Shown: one piece after another, positions 18,304-28,415 of the stretch
Position numbering within the stretch: the first letter of the stretch is position 1
Layout of the letters: each line of letters begins with the position of its first letter
Assembly (NCBI RefSeq): GCF_021462505.1
Contig: NZ_JAKEDV010000002.1
Coordinates: 219,352-283,351, forward strand
Direction: 5' to 3'
DNA from: Thermus brockianus
GTDB lineage: Bacteria > Deinococcota > Deinococci > Deinococcales > Thermaceae
DNA length: 64,000 nt
Notes under the pieces: generated by a model
Told to the model about the DNA's origin: nothing
Seen by the model: only the letters and a program-made list of their open reading frames with translations
Database searches by the model: none
Made by a program: the position numbers and the translations under genes

Positions 18304-18882
18304 ATGAGGGGCGTGGTTGGCGTCCTAGCCCTGCAAGGGGATTTCCGCGAGCACAAGGAGGCGCTTAAGCGCCTGGGGATAGAGGCAAAGGAGGTGCGGA
18401 AGAAGGAGCACCTGGAGGGGCTCAAGGCCCTCATCGTGCCTGGCGGGGAGTCCACCACCATCGGCAAGCTGGCCCGGGAGTATGGCCTCGAGGAGGCCGT
18501 GCGGCAACGGGTGGCGGAGGGGAGCCTGGCGGTTTTTGGCACCTGCGCCGGGGCCATATGGCTTGCCCGGGAGATCCTAGGCTACCCCGAGCAACCCCGC
18601 CTGGGTGTCTTGGACGTGGCGGTGGAGCGGAACGCTTTTGGCCGCCAGGTGGAGAGCTTTGAAGAGGACCTCTTCATCCGGGGCTTTTCCGAGCCCTTCC
18701 ACGGGGTCTTCATCCGCGCCCCGGTCTTCCGCCGGCTGGGGGAGGGGGTGGAGGTGCTGGCGGAACTCCAAGGCCTCCCCGTCTTGGTGCGGCAGGGAAA
18801 GATCCTTGCCAGCGCCTTCCACCCCGAGCTCACCCCGGACCTGCGCATTCACCGCTACTTCTTGGAACTCGCTGGCCTCTAG
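18304..18882 (+). CDS. pdxT: pyridoxal 5'-phosphate synthase glutaminase, PdxT subunit
   Basis: Class I glutamine amidotransferase feeding ammonia to PdxS, 192 aa from [14 protein letters not shown]; an in-frame ATG at 18253 would add 17 residues unlike the family. Motifs: [24 protein letters not shown] (oxyanion region), [11 protein letters not shown] with the catalytic Cys, and [10 protein letters not shown] with the His and Glu of the triad. It lies 7 nt after nhaA with no obvious Shine-Dalgarno, so expression may depend on nhaA translation. Its TAG stop shares a CTAG with the stop of the convergent asnS. Confidence 0.96.
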   Translation: MRGVVGVLALQGDFREHKEALKRLGIEAKEVRKKEHLEGLKALIVPGGESTTIGKLAREYGLEEAVRQRVAEGSLAVFGTCAGAIWLAREILGYPEQPRLGVLDVAVERNAFGRQVESFEEDLFIRGFSEPFHGVFIRAPVFRRLGEGVEVLAELQGLPVLVRQGKILASAFHPELTPDLRIHRYFLELAGL

Positions 18883-20195
18883 GGCCGCATACGGGTATAC
18901 ATCCGGGGAAAGGGGATGGCTTCCCGCACGTGGGCCAGGCCGCAGATCCAGGCCACGGTGCGCTCCAGGCCGAGCCCGAAGCCCGAATGGGGCACGCTCC
19001 CGAAGCGGCGGAGGTCCAGGTACCACCCGTAAACCTCCTCGGGTAGGCCGAACTCCCGGATCTTCCGCCTTAGGAGTTCCAGGTCGTGGATCCTTTGGCT
19101 TCCCCCGATGATCTCCCCGTAGCCCTCGGGGGCCAGGAGATCGTCGTTGAGGACGAGCTCGGGGTCTTGGGGGTCCGGCTCCATGTAGAAGGCCTTGATG
19201 CGGGCGGGGTAGCGCTCCACGAAGACGGGGCGGTCAAACTGCCGGCTCAAGGCGGCCTCGTGGGGGGCGCCGAAGTCCTCGCCGTAGGGGAGAGGGGGCA
19301 CCTCGGGGTCCTCCTGGCTCAGGCGGTTCACCAGGGCCACCGCCTCCTTGTAGGTGAGGCGGGGGTAGTTCCCTTGGGCGGCGGGTTCCAGGGCCTTGGG
19401 GTCGCGGTCTAGCATCTCCAGCTCCCGCGCCCGCCTCTCCAGCACCCGGGCCACCAGGTAGCGCACCAGCTCCTCCTGGAGGGCCATGTTCTCCTCGTGG
19501 GTCATGAAGGCCACCTCGGGCTCCACCATCCAGAACTCCAGGAGGTGGCGCCGGGTCTTGGAGCGTTCCGCCCGGAACGTGGGGCCGAAGGTGTAGACCT
19601 TGGCGTAGGCCAGGGCCCCGGCCTCGGCGTAGAGCTGGCCCGACTGGGAGAGGTAGGCCTTTTCCCCGTCAAAGAGCTCCACCTCAAAGAGCTCCGTGGT
19701 GCCCTCCACGGCGCTCGGGGTGAGGATGGGGGCGTCAAAGCGCAGGAAACCCCGTTCGCTAAAGAAGTCGTGGATGGCCCGCTCCACCTCGTCCCGGATG
19801 CGCATCACGGCGAAGGGGCGGCGGTGGCGGAGCCAGAGGTGGCGGTGGTCCATGAGGAAGTCAATGCCGTGCTCCTTGGGGCCGATGGGGTATTCCCCCT
19901 GGGGCAGGCTCACCACCTCCAGGCCCTTTAGCAAAAGTTCGTACCCGCCCGGGGCCCTCGAGTCCTCCCGCACCCGGCCAAACACCTTAAGGGCGGTTTC
20001 CTGGGGCAAGTGGTCCGCCTGGGTGAAGACCTCCTCCGGCACCTCCCCCTTCACCACCGTGGCCTGGAGGAAGCCGGTGCCGTCCCGGAGGATGAGGAAG
20101 TGGATCTTGCCCTTGGAGCGCTTCTGGTAGAGCCAGCCCCTGAGCTCCACCTCCTGGTCCTTGTACTGGGCGATCTCGTCAATGAAGACCCGCAT
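18879..20195 (-). CDS. asnS: asparaginyl-tRNA synthetase
   Basis: Class IIb synthetase charging tRNA-Asn, 438 aa. N-terminal OB-fold ([24 protein letters not shown]) binds the anticodon. Motif 2 [21 protein letters not shown] and motif 3 [15 protein letters not shown] form the active site. With AspRS also encoded here, Asn-tRNA can be made directly. The gene belongs to a minus-strand group with a HAD phosphatase upstream (12 nt gap). Its stop overlaps the pdxT stop. Confidence 0.96.
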   Translation of the reverse strand: MRVFIDEIAQYKDQEVELRGWLYQKRSKGKIHFLILRDGTGFLQATVVKGEVPEEVFTQADHLPQETALKVFGRVREDSRAPGGYELLLKGLEVVSLPQGEYPIGPKEHGIDFLMDHRHLWLRHRRPFAVMRIRDEVERAIHDFFSERGFLRFDAPILTPSAVEGTTELFEVELFDGEKAYLSQSGQLYAEAGALAYAKVYTFGPTFRAERSKTRRHLLEFWMVEPEVAFMTHEENMALQEELVRYLVARVLERRARELEMLDRDPKALEPAAQGNYPRLTYKEAVALVNRLSQEDPEVPPLPYGEDFGAPHEAALSRQFDRPVFVERYPARIKAFYMEPDPQDPELVLNDDLLAPEGYGEIIGGSQRIHDLELLRRKIREFGLPEEVYGWYLDLRRFGSVPHSGFGLGLERTVAWICGLAHVREAIPFPRMYTRMRP

Positions 20196-20207
20196 ACGCC
20201 CTGGAGT

Positions 20208-21020
20208 TTACCCGAGGGCGGCCAGGGCTTCCGCCAGGCCGCAGGCGTCCACGGGGGCCACCACCCGCTTGGCCGCCTGCTTTACGCTTAGCGGGGCGTT
20301 CCCCATGGCGATGCCGAGGCCCACCGCCTGGAGGACCTCGAGGTCGTTCTCCCCATCCCCCACCATGGCGCAGGCCAGAAGGTCTAGCCCATAGGCCTCC
20401 GCCACCAAGCGGGCCCCCAAAAGCTTGCCCACGCCCCTTCGGGTGAGGGAAACGAAGCGCACCCCGGGCATCTTGGGGCTTTCGGCCACGTGGGCGGAAA
20501 GCTCCTCGGGCAAGGCATCCAAAAAGGCTCCCAAAGGCGCCTCGGGCCCAGCCAACACCTGGAGGCGTACCAAGGGGCTTGTTAGCCCTAGGAGGTCCGC
20601 CCCCTCCGCCTCCACCCCCAAAAGCCTTTGGTGGGCCTCGAGGAGGGGGCTATCCCCTTCCACGAAAAAGCCCCCGTCGGCGGTGTAGCCCTCCAAGGGG
20701 AGGGAAAGCCTCCGGGCGAGGCGCACCGCTTTCTTGGCCGCCTCCTCGGGCAAGGCCGCCACGAAAAAGGGCCTCGCCTGGGGCTCGTGGGGGTCTTGGG
20801 AAAGGGAGAGGACCACCGCCCCCGACTCAAAGACGTGGAGGCCCTCGGGGTCAAGCCGCCGGGCCAGGCGCAGGGCTTCCCCCCGCCCCGGGCGGCCCGT
20901 GAGGAGGGCGAGGCGCAGGCCCCGGGCCTTGGCCGCCTCCACCGCCGGCCAGACGCACGGGGGTACCCCCTCCTTCCCCACCAGGGTGCCGTCCACGTCC
21001 ACGAAGACCAGGCGCACCAT
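20208..21020 (-). CDS. HAD superfamily hydrolase, Cof/mannosyl-3-phosphoglycerate phosphatase-like
   Basis: Cytoplasmic Mg-dependent phosphatase of HAD subfamily IIB, 270 aa. Motif I VFVDVDGTLV (nucleophile and acid Asp), motif II ALLTGRP, a C2-type cap, then motif III/IV MVGDGENDLEVLQAVGLGIAMGNA. Substrate not deducible; sugar phosphates and flavin phosphates are usual for the group. Its ATG overlaps the last base of the PhzF gene stop. Confidence 0.9.
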   Translation of the reverse strand: MVRLVFVDVDGTLVGKEGVPPCVWPAVEAAKARGLRLALLTGRPGRGEALRLARRLDPEGLHVFESGAVVLSLSQDPHEPQARPFFVAALPEEAAKKAVRLARRLSLPLEGYTADGGFFVEGDSPLLEAHQRLLGVEAEGADLLGLTSPLVRLQVLAGPEAPLGAFLDALPEELSAHVAESPKMPGVRFVSLTRRGVGKLLGARLVAEAYGLDLLACAMVGDGENDLEVLQAVGLGIAMGNAPLSVKQAAKRVVAPVDACGLAEALAALG

Positions 21021-21913
21021 CAGAGCTCGCCCGTGGCCACGATGGCCGCCTCACCCCCCAGCCTCACGGCAAGGGGAACCCCCGTGGGGCTATACTCCAC
21101 CTCCACCTCCACCATCCCCGGGTTGCCCAAGCGGTGGCCCTGGTAGATGGAAAGGTGGACCCTCCCTTCCCGCTTCGGCACCACCCCCGCCCGGGCCAGA
21201 AGCGCCCCCAGGGCGGCGTTGGCCGAGCCCGTCACCGGGTCCTCGGGGATGCCGAGGAGGGGGGCGAAGTCCCGGGCGTAGAAGCTCCTTGGCCCCATGG
21301 GGGCGTAGGCGTGGACCGTGGCCACCTCTAGTTTCCGGGAAATCTCGGCCAGGAGGGCCATGTCCGGCTCCAGGGCGTCCACCACCCCCGGGGCCACCAA
21401 GGGGACGAAAAGGCTCCAAAGCCCCGTGTAGGCCACCCCGTAGGGCAGGCCCCGGTGGAGGTAGCGCTCATCGGAGCCCAAGGCCTCGAGGACCTCCTTC
21501 AGGGCCTGGAAGGGGGGCAGGTCCCGGAACCTCGGGGTGGGCCCCCGCACCCAGGCCTTCCTGGGCTCCCCCGCCTCGTAGGCGATCTCCACCGGGAGGG
21601 CTTCCGCTGGGGTGTGGAGGATGAGGCGCTCGGTGCCCTCGGGGGCGAGGCCCAAGCGCACCAGGGCCAGGCCCAGGGCCACGGCGGCGTGGCCGGAAAA
21701 CTCCACCTCTCCCCCCGGCGTGAAGAAGCGCACGGCGAAGACGGTGCCCTGCCTTTCGGTGAGAAAGGCGGTTTCGGGCTCGGAAAGCCTTTTCGCCACC
21801 TGGCGCATCTCCTCCCCGCTCATCCCCCGGGCGTCCAAGACGATGGCCACGCGGTTTCCCGCCCCCGGGGTGGGGGCGAAGGCGTCCACGAGAACGTAGG
21901 GGATCCTAGCCAT
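21020..21913 (-). CDS. PhzF family isomerase/epimerase-like protein
   Basis: PhzF/diaminopimelate-epimerase-like fold, 297 aa. [21 protein letters not shown] at the start and SEPETAF (catalytic Glu about residue 46) identify the family, followed by [21 protein letters not shown] and [20 protein letters not shown]. Physiological substrate unknown in Thermus. It overlaps aspS by 8 nt upstream and the HAD gene by 1 nt downstream, so they form one transcription unit. Confidence 0.92.
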   Translation of the reverse strand: MARIPYVLVDAFAPTPGAGNRVAIVLDARGMSGEEMRQVAKRLSEPETAFLTERQGTVFAVRFFTPGGEVEFSGHAAVALGLALVRLGLAPEGTERLILHTPAEALPVEIAYEAGEPRKAWVRGPTPRFRDLPPFQALKEVLEALGSDERYLHRGLPYGVAYTGLWSLFVPLVAPGVVDALEPDMALLAEISRKLEVATVHAYAPMGPRSFYARDFAPLLGIPEDPVTGSANAALGALLARAGVVPKREGRVHLSIYQGHRLGNPGMVEVEVEYSPTGVPLAVRLGGEAAIVATGEL

Positions 21914-23651
21914 GGCGGATCACCATAAGGCCCAGTTCCCGGAGTTGCTCCTCGGGCACGGGGCTTGGGGCCCCGGTCAAGGGGTCCTTGCCCTCCTTGT
22001 TCTTGGGGAAGGCGATGACCTCGCGGATGGAGGGGCTACCGGTCATGAGGGCCAGGAGGCGGTCCAGGCCCCAGGCGATGCCCCCGTGGGGCGGGGCCCC
22101 GTAGGTGAGGGCCTCGAGGAAAAACCCAAACTTCTCCCTCTGCTCCTCCTCGCCGATGCCCAGGAGGGTGAACATCTTGGCCTGTAGGGCGGGGTCGTGG
22201 ATGCGGATGGACCCGCCCCCCACCTCCACCCCGTTCAGGACCAGGTCGTAGGCCAGGGCCCTAACCTGGCCCGGTGCCGTGTCCAAAAGGGGCAGGTCCT
22301 CGGGGTGGGGGCTCGTGAAGGGGTGGTGCATGTAGGTCCAAGCTCCCCGCGCCTCGTCCCACTCCAAAAGGGGAAAGTCCACCACCCAAAGGAAGCGGAA
22401 GCCTTCCCGGGGCAAGGCCAAGAGGTCGGCCAGGGCGAGGCGCACCTGCCCCAGGGCCTCCGCCGCCACCTTGCGGCTTGCCGCCACGAAGAGAAGGGTG
22501 TCCCCGGGCCTGGCTCCCGTGGCCTGGAGGAGGGCTTCCCGCACCGGATCCAAGAACTTGGCCACGCCCCCGGAGAAGCCCCCCTCCTCCACCCGGGCGA
22601 AGGCGAGCCCCCCCGCCCCGTGGCGCTTGGCCACCTCTTCCAGCTCGGCCACCTCCTTCCGGGAAAGGGCCTTGGGGGCGGAGAGGGCCTTCACGCTTTC
22701 CGCCTGTTGGAAGAGTTGGAAGGGGCTATCCCGGAAGAGGTGGCCCACCTCCTTTAGCTCAAGCCCGAAGCGCAGGTCGGGCTTGTCCGAGCCGTAGCGC
22801 TCCATGGCCTCCCCATAGGGGAGGCGGGGGAAGGGGAGGGGAAGCTCTAGGCCCAAGGCCTCCCGGAAGACGTGGGCCATGAGGCGCTCGTTGAGGGTGA
22901 GGATGTCCTCCACCTCCACGAAGCTCATCTCCAGGTCCAACTGGGTGAAGTCGGGCTGGCGGTCGGCGCGCAGGTCCTCGTCCCGGAAGCAACGGGCGAT
23001 CTGGAAGTAGCGGTCCAACCCCGCCACCATGAGCATCTGCTTGAAAAGCTGGGGGGACTGGGGCAGGGCGTAAAAGAGGCCCGGTTGGTGGCGGTAGGGG
23101 ACGAGGAAGTCCCGGGCCCCTTCCGGGGTGCTCTTGGTGAGGAAGGGGGTTTCCACCTGGACGAAACCTTCCCGGTCCAGGAAGTCCCAAATGGCCTTGA
23201 TGACCCGGTGGCGCAGGCGCAGGTTCTCCTGCATCCGCTTCCTGCGGAGGTCCAGGTAGCGGTACTTTAGGCGAAGTTCTTCGGAAGCCTCCTTGTCCTC
23301 CTCTCCCCGCCAGCCGGCGTCCACCGGGAAGGGCGGGGTCTTGGCCTCGGCCAAGACCTCTAGGGCCTCTAGCTCCACCTCCACCCGGCCCGTGGGCAGG
23401 CGGGGGTTGGGCTCAGGGCGGAGGCGCACCCGGCCCTTGGCCCGCACCACCCACTCGGAGCGCACCCGTTCGGCCACGGCGTAGGCGGGGCTATCCGGAT
23501 GGGCCACGAGCTGCACTAGGCCTTCCCGGTCCCGGAGGTCCAAAAAGATGAGGCCCCCCAGGTCCCGGCGGCGGTTCACCCAGCCCTCCAGGACCACCTC
23601 CTCTCCCGCATGCTCTTCCCTAAGGCTTCCGGCGTAGTGGGTGCGGCGCAT
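21906..23651 (-). CDS. aspS: aspartyl-tRNA synthetase, bacterial type
   Basis: Class IIb synthetase, 581 aa. OB-fold anticodon-binding domain ([23 protein letters not shown]), motif 1 region [20 protein letters not shown], motif 2 [20 protein letters not shown], the bacterial GAD insertion (about 290-415), and motif 3 [15 protein letters not shown]. The GAD insertion marks the bacterial form, which in T. thermophilus is the discriminating AspRS1; the archaeal-type AspRS2 is not in this window. It follows hisS by 24 nt, a common pairing. Confidence 0.97.
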   Translation of the reverse strand: MRRTHYAGSLREEHAGEEVVLEGWVNRRRDLGGLIFLDLRDREGLVQLVAHPDSPAYAVAERVRSEWVVRAKGRVRLRPEPNPRLPTGRVEVELEALEVLAEAKTPPFPVDAGWRGEEDKEASEELRLKYRYLDLRRKRMQENLRLRHRVIKAIWDFLDREGFVQVETPFLTKSTPEGARDFLVPYRHQPGLFYALPQSPQLFKQMLMVAGLDRYFQIARCFRDEDLRADRQPDFTQLDLEMSFVEVEDILTLNERLMAHVFREALGLELPLPFPRLPYGEAMERYGSDKPDLRFGLELKEVGHLFRDSPFQLFQQAESVKALSAPKALSRKEVAELEEVAKRHGAGGLAFARVEEGGFSGGVAKFLDPVREALLQATGARPGDTLLFVAASRKVAAEALGQVRLALADLLALPREGFRFLWVVDFPLLEWDEARGAWTYMHHPFTSPHPEDLPLLDTAPGQVRALAYDLVLNGVEVGGGSIRIHDPALQAKMFTLLGIGEEEQREKFGFFLEALTYGAPPHGGIAWGLDRLLALMTGSPSIREVIAFPKNKEGKDPLTGAPSPVPEEQLRELGLMVIRHG

Positions 23652-23675
23652 AATCCCCCCAAGCTTACCAAGTCC

Positions 23676-24932
23676 TCACGCTAAGGCGGAAAGGAGGAAA
23701 CCGAGGGCTTCCGTCTGGGGAAGCCGCACCTGTTCCCCGGTGGCAAGGCGCTTTAGGGTTACCTCTCCCGCCCTAAGCTCGTCCTCGCCCAGGAAGCCGG
23801 CGAAGGCAGCGTTCCGCTTCAGGGCCTCCTCCACCCCCTTGCCCGGTTTCTTGGGGCTTAGGGCGTACTCCACCCGGAGCCTGGGCCGCAGGCGCTCCGC
23901 CAGGTAGAAGGCCTCGGCCACCGCCTCCTCCGTGAGGGGGATGAGGTAGAGGTCGGGGCCCTTTCCCTCGGGCAGGCCGAAGCCCTCCGCCTCGAGGGCC
24001 AGGGCCACCCGCTCCACGCCGAAGGCGAAGCCCACCCCCGGCACCCTTGGCCCCCCGAGGAGCTCGGAAAGCCCATCGTACCGCCCCCCGCCCCCCAGGG
24101 CGGACTGGGCCCCGATCTCCTCGTGGTGCACCTCAAAGGCGGTGCGCACGTAGTAGTCCAGGCCCCGCACCAAGGCGGGCTCTAGCTCGTAGGGCACGCC
24201 AAGCCGGTTTAGGTGGCGTTCCACCGCCTTCAGGTGGGCCAAGGCCTCCTCCCCCAGGAAGTCCAGCATGGGCCGCACCTTGAGCTCCCGCAAAAGGGCC
24301 TGGTCCTTCTCGTCCTTGGAGTCCAGGATGCGCATGGGGTTGAGGTCAAGCCGCTCCTGGGAGTCCTCGGAAAGCGCATCCCGATAGGGCCCCAAGACCT
24401 CCCGCAGGTAGGCGTTGTACCGGGCCCGGTCCTCCGGATCCCCTACGGAGGAGAGCTTCACGGAAAGGCGCCTTAGGCCCAGCTCCTTGAGGCTTTCGTA
24501 GAGGAGCACCACGGCTTCGGCGTCCAGGATGGGGCTTTCCGAGCCCAGGGCCTCGTAGTTCACCTGGTGGAACTGGCGGTAGCGCCCTTTCTGGGGCCTT
24601 TCCGCCCGGAACATGGGGCCTGCCATCCAAAGCCGCACGGGCTGGGGCCAGACCTTCATCCCGTGCTCCAGATAGGCCCGCACCATGGCGGCGGTGCCCT
24701 CGGGGCGCAGGGTGAGGGAGCGCCCGCCCCGGTCTTGGAAGGTGAACATCTCCTTGCGCACGATGTCCGTGGCGGCCCCTACCCCCTTTTCAAACACCTG
24801 GGTTTCCTCAAAGACGGGGGTGATGAGCTCCATGGCCCCCGCCGCCTCGAGGACCCGCCGGGCGGTGGCCACGATGTGCTGGTGGAGCCGAAGCTCCTTG
24901 CCGAAAAGGTCCTTGGTGCCCCGGACGGCCAT
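23676..24932 (-). CDS. hisS: histidyl-tRNA synthetase
   Basis: Class IIa synthetase for tRNA-His, 418 aa. [11 protein letters not shown] at the start, motif 2 [20 protein letters not shown], the His-specific [14 protein letters not shown] with the catalytic Arg, [15 protein letters not shown], motif 3 [14 protein letters not shown], and a C-terminal anticodon-binding domain ([12 protein letters not shown]...). ATG preceded by GGAAGG and, further up, TAAAGT as a possible -10. First gene of the hisS-aspS-phzF-HAD-asnS group and divergent from a small membrane-protein gene. Confidence 0.97.
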   Translation of the reverse strand: MAVRGTKDLFGKELRLHQHIVATARRVLEAAGAMELITPVFEETQVFEKGVGAATDIVRKEMFTFQDRGGRSLTLRPEGTAAMVRAYLEHGMKVWPQPVRLWMAGPMFRAERPQKGRYRQFHQVNYEALGSESPILDAEAVVLLYESLKELGLRRLSVKLSSVGDPEDRARYNAYLREVLGPYRDALSEDSQERLDLNPMRILDSKDEKDQALLRELKVRPMLDFLGEEALAHLKAVERHLNRLGVPYELEPALVRGLDYYVRTAFEVHHEEIGAQSALGGGGRYDGLSELLGGPRVPGVGFAFGVERVALALEAEGFGLPEGKGPDLYLIPLTEEAVAEAFYLAERLRPRLRVEYALSPKKPGKGVEEALKRNAAFAGFLGEDELRAGEVTLKRLATGEQVRLPQTEALGFLLSALA

Positions 24933-24942
24933 ACCCTTCCAC

Positions 24943-24973
24943 TTTACGGGGTAGGAGCCTTGGGTGCTATCCT
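24943..24973 (+). promoter_or_regulatory. leaderless promoter of small membrane protein gene
   Basis: TTTACG (24943-24948) with a 19-nt spacer to TATCCT (24968-24973); 6 nt (cttctc) to the ATG at 24980. No Shine-Dalgarno. It overlaps the divergent hisS promoter area. Confidence 0.45.
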
Positions 24974-24979
24974 CTTCTC

Positions 24980-25309
24980 ATGACCGGGAAGGGGAGGGGG
25001 TTGTTAGCCCTGCTCTACGTCCTCCTCACCCTCGCCGCCTCCACCGGGGTGGCCCTGCAGCTTTACCTCATGCAGCTGCAGAACCCGGGGTTGCGGGGCG
25101 ACCTCTGCCAGGCCCCTGGGGAAGAGGCGGTGGTGGAGCACTCCCCCCTCTGCGGCCTCCAGGTGGCCCCGGGCGGCCCGGTGGTGGAAGCCCCTGCCCC
25201 GCCCCGCCCCCTGGCGGTGGGCCGGGTGCGGCCCGCGCGGCTACCGGGCTACCCCGCCCCCCTTCCCCAGGTCCTGAGCCCCCGGGCGCCCCCCTTCTGC
25301 CGGGCTTAA
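24980..25309 (+). CDS. hypothetical protein with N-terminal membrane anchor
   Basis: A 109-aa protein: basic start (MTGKGRG), one hydrophobic helix (about 8-29), then an exported-type, Pro/Ala-rich tail with three Cys (about 42, 58 and 107). No family recognised. Start supported by the -10 TATCCT 6 nt upstream. It may be a membrane-anchored periplasmic protein; function unknown. Confidence 0.55.
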   Translation: MTGKGRGLLALLYVLLTLAASTGVALQLYLMQLQNPGLRGDLCQAPGEEAVVEHSPLCGLQVAPGGPVVEAPAPPRPLAVGRVRPARLPGYPAPLPQVLSPRAPPFCRA

Positions 25310-25352
25310 GCGGACGTGCGGCCTTAGGACCTCGGACAAAAAGGGGGGATGG

Positions 25353-25946
25353 ATGCGGGTGGTGGTGTTCACGCAAAACCTGGCGCTTTACGCCTTGGTG
25401 GCGGGGGCGCTTGGCAAAGCGGGTTGGCGGGTTTCCTGGAACAGGGGAGATGGGTTAGCGCTGGCGGACCTGGAGCACCTGGCGCAAGGGGAGGTTTTCC
25501 TCTGGCCCACGCCCGGGGGCCTTCGGGCCTATGACCCGAGGCGTTGCGCCTTCCTCACCCGTCAGGACCGGCCGAGCACCCTGCTGGAGGGGCTTAGGGG
25601 GCGCTTGGGCCTTGCGCTTTTGCCGGGGGAGAGGGCGGCCCTTGGGGTTTTGGGCCAAGGGGTGGCCCCGGAAGCGAAGGCCCTGGCGGAGGCCCTCGGC
25701 ATTCCCCCCCATAGGGCCCGGTTTTACCTGAAGGGCTTGCGCCACAAGTTCGGCCTAGCCCTCCAGGACCTCCTCCGCCTCGCCCGGCATCAGGTGCAGG
25801 TAACGGGGCTTCAGGGCCACCCGGATTCGCTTGCCGGGCTCGAGGCGGAGCCTTTCCTGCACGTGCCGAGGAAGGAGGAGCACCAGGGGTATGGGCCCAA
25901 GAAAGCGCCCCCGGTAGGCCAGGCCCTGGGGGTGAAGGCTTTCTAG
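25353..25946 (+). CDS. LuxR/GerE-type HTH regulator with receiver-like N-terminus
   Basis: 198 codons open. Residues 1-85 resemble a degenerate response-regulator receiver domain without a clear phospho-acceptor Asp. Residues about 92-148 ([49 protein letters not shown]) match the four-helix LuxR pattern. Such proteins normally end right after this domain, but the frame continues for about 48 more residues fully antisense to modC; a one-base shift would reach a TAA at 25799. Next to modABC it could be a molybdate-linked regulator (inference). Confidence 0.65.
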   Translation: MRVVVFTQNLALYALVAGALGKAGWRVSWNRGDGLALADLEHLAQGEVFLWPTPGGLRAYDPRRCAFLTRQDRPSTLLEGLRGRLGLALLPGERAALGVLGQGVAPEAKALAEALGIPPHRARFYLKGLRHKFGLALQDLLRLARHQVQVTGLQGHPDSLAGLEAEPFLHVPRKEEHQGYGPKKAPPVGQALGVKAF

Positions 25947-26780
25947 AACGCCCTCCAGCACGTTCTCTTGGGGGGGCGGGCGGTCTTCCCGCACCACCAT
26001 GACCTCCTCCGCCCGCACCCCAAGCCAAACCAGCTCCCCGGGCCGGGCCCAGGGGGGAAGGGGAAGCTTTAGCGGGACGCCTTTCACCACCACGCCCCCT
26101 TCCCCCACCCGGGCGGGGAAAAGGTTTTGGTAGCCGAGAAGCCGGGCCACCTCCACCCTTTCGGGGGCGGCCATGACCCCTTCCGGGGGGCCCTCCTGGA
26201 GCACCCCCTTCCGCCCCAGCACCACGAGCCAGTCCGCCAGCCCCGCCAAGGTGGGGTCGTGGCTCACCGCCAGGGCGGGGAGGCCTTCTTGGCGGATGAG
26301 GGCGATGAGCTCCGCCACCACCTGGTCCTTGGTGAGGGGGTCCAGGGCGCTCGTGGGCTCGTCCAGGAGGAGGAGCTCGGGGTTGCGCGCCAGGGCCCGG
26401 GCCAGGGCCACCCGCTGCTTCTGCCCGCCGGAGAGGGCGCTGGGGCGCTTGTGGGCGTGGGCCAAAAGCCCCACCCGCTCCAGGAGGGCAAAAGCCTTGG
26501 CCTTAGCCTCCTTTCCCTTTAGGGGAAAGGCCACGTTCTCCCAGGCGGCCATGTGAGGAAAAAGGGCCAGGTCTTGGGGCAGGTAGCCGATGGGCCGCTT
26601 CTCTGGGGGGAGGCCCCCATAGGGCGTGCCCTCGGCGGGGAGGAGGCCCGCCAGGGCCTTGAGGAGGGTGGTCTTGCCCACGCCGCTTCGCCCGAGGAGG
26701 AGGGTGAAGCCCCGGATGCGGAAGCGCACCTCCAGGGCCACGGGGCGCCTTATCCGGTAGTGGACCTCCACGCCCGCCAC
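25755..26780 (-). CDS. modC: molybdate/tungstate ABC transporter ATP-binding protein
   Basis: ATPase of the ModABC importer, 341 aa. Walker [16 protein letters not shown] (about 29-43), Q-loop [12 protein letters not shown], signature [15 protein letters not shown], Walker [14 protein letters not shown], switch His in AVSHDPT, then a C-terminal TOBE-like domain (about 225-341) that binds oxyanion in this family. It overlaps modB by 31 nt. Its last 192 nt are antisense to the LuxR-type ORF. Sulfate is a less likely substrate given the ModA partner. Confidence 0.9.
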   Translation of the reverse strand: MAGVEVHYRIRRPVALEVRFRIRGFTLLLGRSGVGKTTLLKALAGLLPAEGTPYGGLPPEKRPIGYLPQDLALFPHMAAWENVAFPLKGKEAKAKAFALLERVGLLAHAHKRPSALSGGQKQRVALARALARNPELLLLDEPTSALDPLTKDQVVAELIALIRQEGLPALAVSHDPTLAGLADWLVVLGRKGVLQEGPPEGVMAAPERVEVARLLGYQNLFPARVGEGGVVVKGVPLKLPLPPWARPGELVWLGVRAEEVMVVREDRPPPQENVLEGVLESLHPQGLAYRGRFLGPIPLVLLLPRHVQERLRLEPGKRIRVALKPRYLHLMPGEAEEVLEG

Positions 26781-27427
26781 CTCCTTTCCAGAAGCCGCAC
26801 CCCAAGCAGGATGAGGAGGCTAAGGAGGAGGAGGAAGAGGGAGGCTTTGGCCGCCTCGGCGAAGCGCAGGGCCTGGACCAGGTCGTAGAGGTAGATGCTC
26901 ACCATCTGGGTTTTCCCGGGGATGGACCCCCCCACCATGAGCACCACCCCGAACTCCCCCAGGGTGTGGGCGAAGGCCAGGAGGGTGCCCGAGAGGAGGC
27001 CGGGCCAGACCAGGGGGAAGACCACCCGGGCGTAGACCTTTAGCCGGGGCACCCCCAGGGTGCGGGCCACCTCCAGGAGGCTCCGGTCCAGGCTCAAGAA
27101 GGCTTCCCGGTAGGCGGTGAGGGCGAAGGGGAGGCTAAAGAGGACGCTGGCGAAGAGAAGCCCCTCCAGGCGGAAGGCCCAGGAAACCCCGATGAGCTTG
27201 GTCCAAGGCCCCTCGGGCCCCAGGAAGAGGAGGAGGTAGAAGCCGAGGACCGTGGGGGGTAGGACGAGGGGGAGGAGGAAGACCGCCTCCAACAGGGCTT
27301 TTCCCGGGAAGTCGCGGAAGGCGAGGAGCCAGGCGAGGGGGGTTCCCAAAAGGAGGAGAAGCCCTGCGCTCAAGGAGGCCACCAGGAGGGAGAGGCGGAG
27401 GGCGAGGAAGAACTCGGGCTCGGGCAT
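26750..27427 (-). CDS. modB: molybdate ABC transporter permease
   Basis: Integral membrane permease, 225 aa, with about five or six helices. The EAA-type coupling loop [25 protein letters not shown] contacts Mod[21 protein letters not shown] is typical of ModB. Adjacent to modA (abutting) and overlapping modC by 31 nt. Confidence 0.93.
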   Translation of the reverse strand: MPEPEFFLALRLSLLVASLSAGLLLLLGTPLAWLLAFRDFPGKALLEAVFLLPLVLPPTVLGFYLLLFLGPEGPWTKLIGVSWAFRLEGLLFASVLFSLPFALTAYREAFLSLDRSLLEVARTLGVPRLKVYARVVFPLVWPGLLSGTLLAFAHTLGEFGVVLMVGGSIPGKTQMVSIYLYDLVQALRFAEAAKASLFLLLLSLLILLGVRLLERRWRAWRSTTG

Positions 27428-28294
27428 CTACTCTCCGGGAAGCAGGAAGCCGTAGCGCCTTAGGATAGCCCTACCCTCTTGGCTTCCCACGAAGCGGTGA
27501 AAGGCCAGGACCTCGGGCCTGGCCCTACCTTTGAGGATTACGTAGCTCTGCTCCAGGGCCAGGTGGCTTCCCCAGGGGGGCACCCAGTACACCCCGGGGC
27601 CGGAGAGGCTTTCGTGGAGGACCAGGGGCAGGGCCAAGATCCCCGCCCCCGTGGCGGACAGGGCGAGCTGGGCGGTATGGGCGATGTTTTCCCCGTAGAC
27701 GAACCGGAAGTGGGGTTTGCCTTGGGCCAAGGGGGCGGTGTCCCAGTAGGCCTCCACCCCTTGGGTAAGGCGTTCCCAAGGGATCTCCGCCCAGGAAAGG
27801 GCCCGGAAGGGTTTGGAGATCCCGGGTAGGGTCAGGTCCTTGCGCCGAAGGAGGCCGTAGCGCTCAAGAAGGGTGAGGGCGGCTCGGCCGTAAGGAGCGT
27901 GGATGGGGTTGGCCAGGGCGAGCTGGGTAACCTTCGGGTCTTTCAGGGCCTCGGGTTTGGGCTTTAGGCCGAGCCGCCGGTCCAGCCAGAGGGCAAGGCG
28001 GCCGAGGGCGTAGAGGCGCTGGGTGCCGGGCTCCGCCAGGCCCTTCTCCTCCAGGAGCTTGGGGTAAAGGCTTTCCGCCGAGAAGAAGAGGTCCGCCTCG
28101 AGGCCCTGGGCAAGCTGGGCGTAAAGTTTTCCCGAGGAGCCGAAGGTGAGGAGGACCTCCGTTCCCGGGTGGCGCGCCTCAAAGGTACGGGCGAGTTCCC
28201 CTAGGGCGTAGGTCAGGTCGCTCGCCGCCACCACCCGCACGCTTTGGGCCAGGGCGCCCATCAGGACAAAGGGGAACCAAATCCAGAAGCGCAT
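27428..28294 (-). CDS. modA: molybdate/tungstate-binding protein
   Basis: Exported substrate-binding protein of the importer, 288 aa. Signal peptide MRFWIWFPFVLMGALAQ, then VRVVAASDLTYALGELARTFEARHPGTEV and LTFGSSGKLYAQLAQGLEADLFFSAE, the typical oxyanion-binding half-site with Ser residues. PIHAPYGRAALTLLERYG and VYGENIAHTAQLALSATGAGILAL make the second lobe. AGGAGG lies upstream of the ATG, after a structured leader that may be a Moco riboswitch. Confidence 0.93.
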   Translation of the reverse strand: MRFWIWFPFVLMGALAQSVRVVAASDLTYALGELARTFEARHPGTEVLLTFGSSGKLYAQLAQGLEADLFFSAESLYPKLLEEKGLAEPGTQRLYALGRLALWLDRRLGLKPKPEALKDPKVTQLALANPIHAPYGRAALTLLERYGLLRRKDLTLPGISKPFRALSWAEIPWERLTQGVEAYWDTAPLAQGKPHFRFVYGENIAHTAQLALSATGAGILALPLVLHESLSGPGVYWVPPWGSHLALEQSYVILKGRARPEVLAFHRFVGSQEGRAILRRYGFLLPGE

Positions 28295-28308
28295 GGATTA
28301 CCTCCTTT

Positions 28309-28403
28309 GCCACCGCGGCAGGCGGCGGGGTTGCCCCCGCCACCCCGGGGCCCAAAGGCCCGGCCCGGAAGGCCCTGAGGGTCTATCCGGGCTCGGAGGC
28401 GGC
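28309..28403 (-). promoter_or_regulatory. candidate molybdenum-cofactor (Moco) riboswitch
   Basis: Structured minus-strand leader between a -10 box and the modA Shine-Dalgarno. Closing stem GCCGCC/GGTGGC; right inside it is TCCGAGCC, similar to the GCCTCCG...CC 5' element of Moco aptamers. Inside are a GGGCC hairpin and a 7-bp GGCGGGG stem with a GCAA tetraloop, followed by GCCTGCCG near the 3' side. AAAGGAGG starts directly after the closing stem, so translation could be gated. The match is by eye and partial; another structured leader is possible. Confidence 0.5.
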
Positions 28404-28409
28404 GTCCAT

Positions 28410-28415
28410 TCTATA
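28410..28415 (-). promoter_or_regulatory. -10 box of modABC overlapping upstream stop
   Basis: TATAGA on the minus strand, containing the TAG stop of the uracil-DNA glycosylase gene. It would start transcription at about 28403-28405, where the structured leader begins. Confidence 0.5.
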
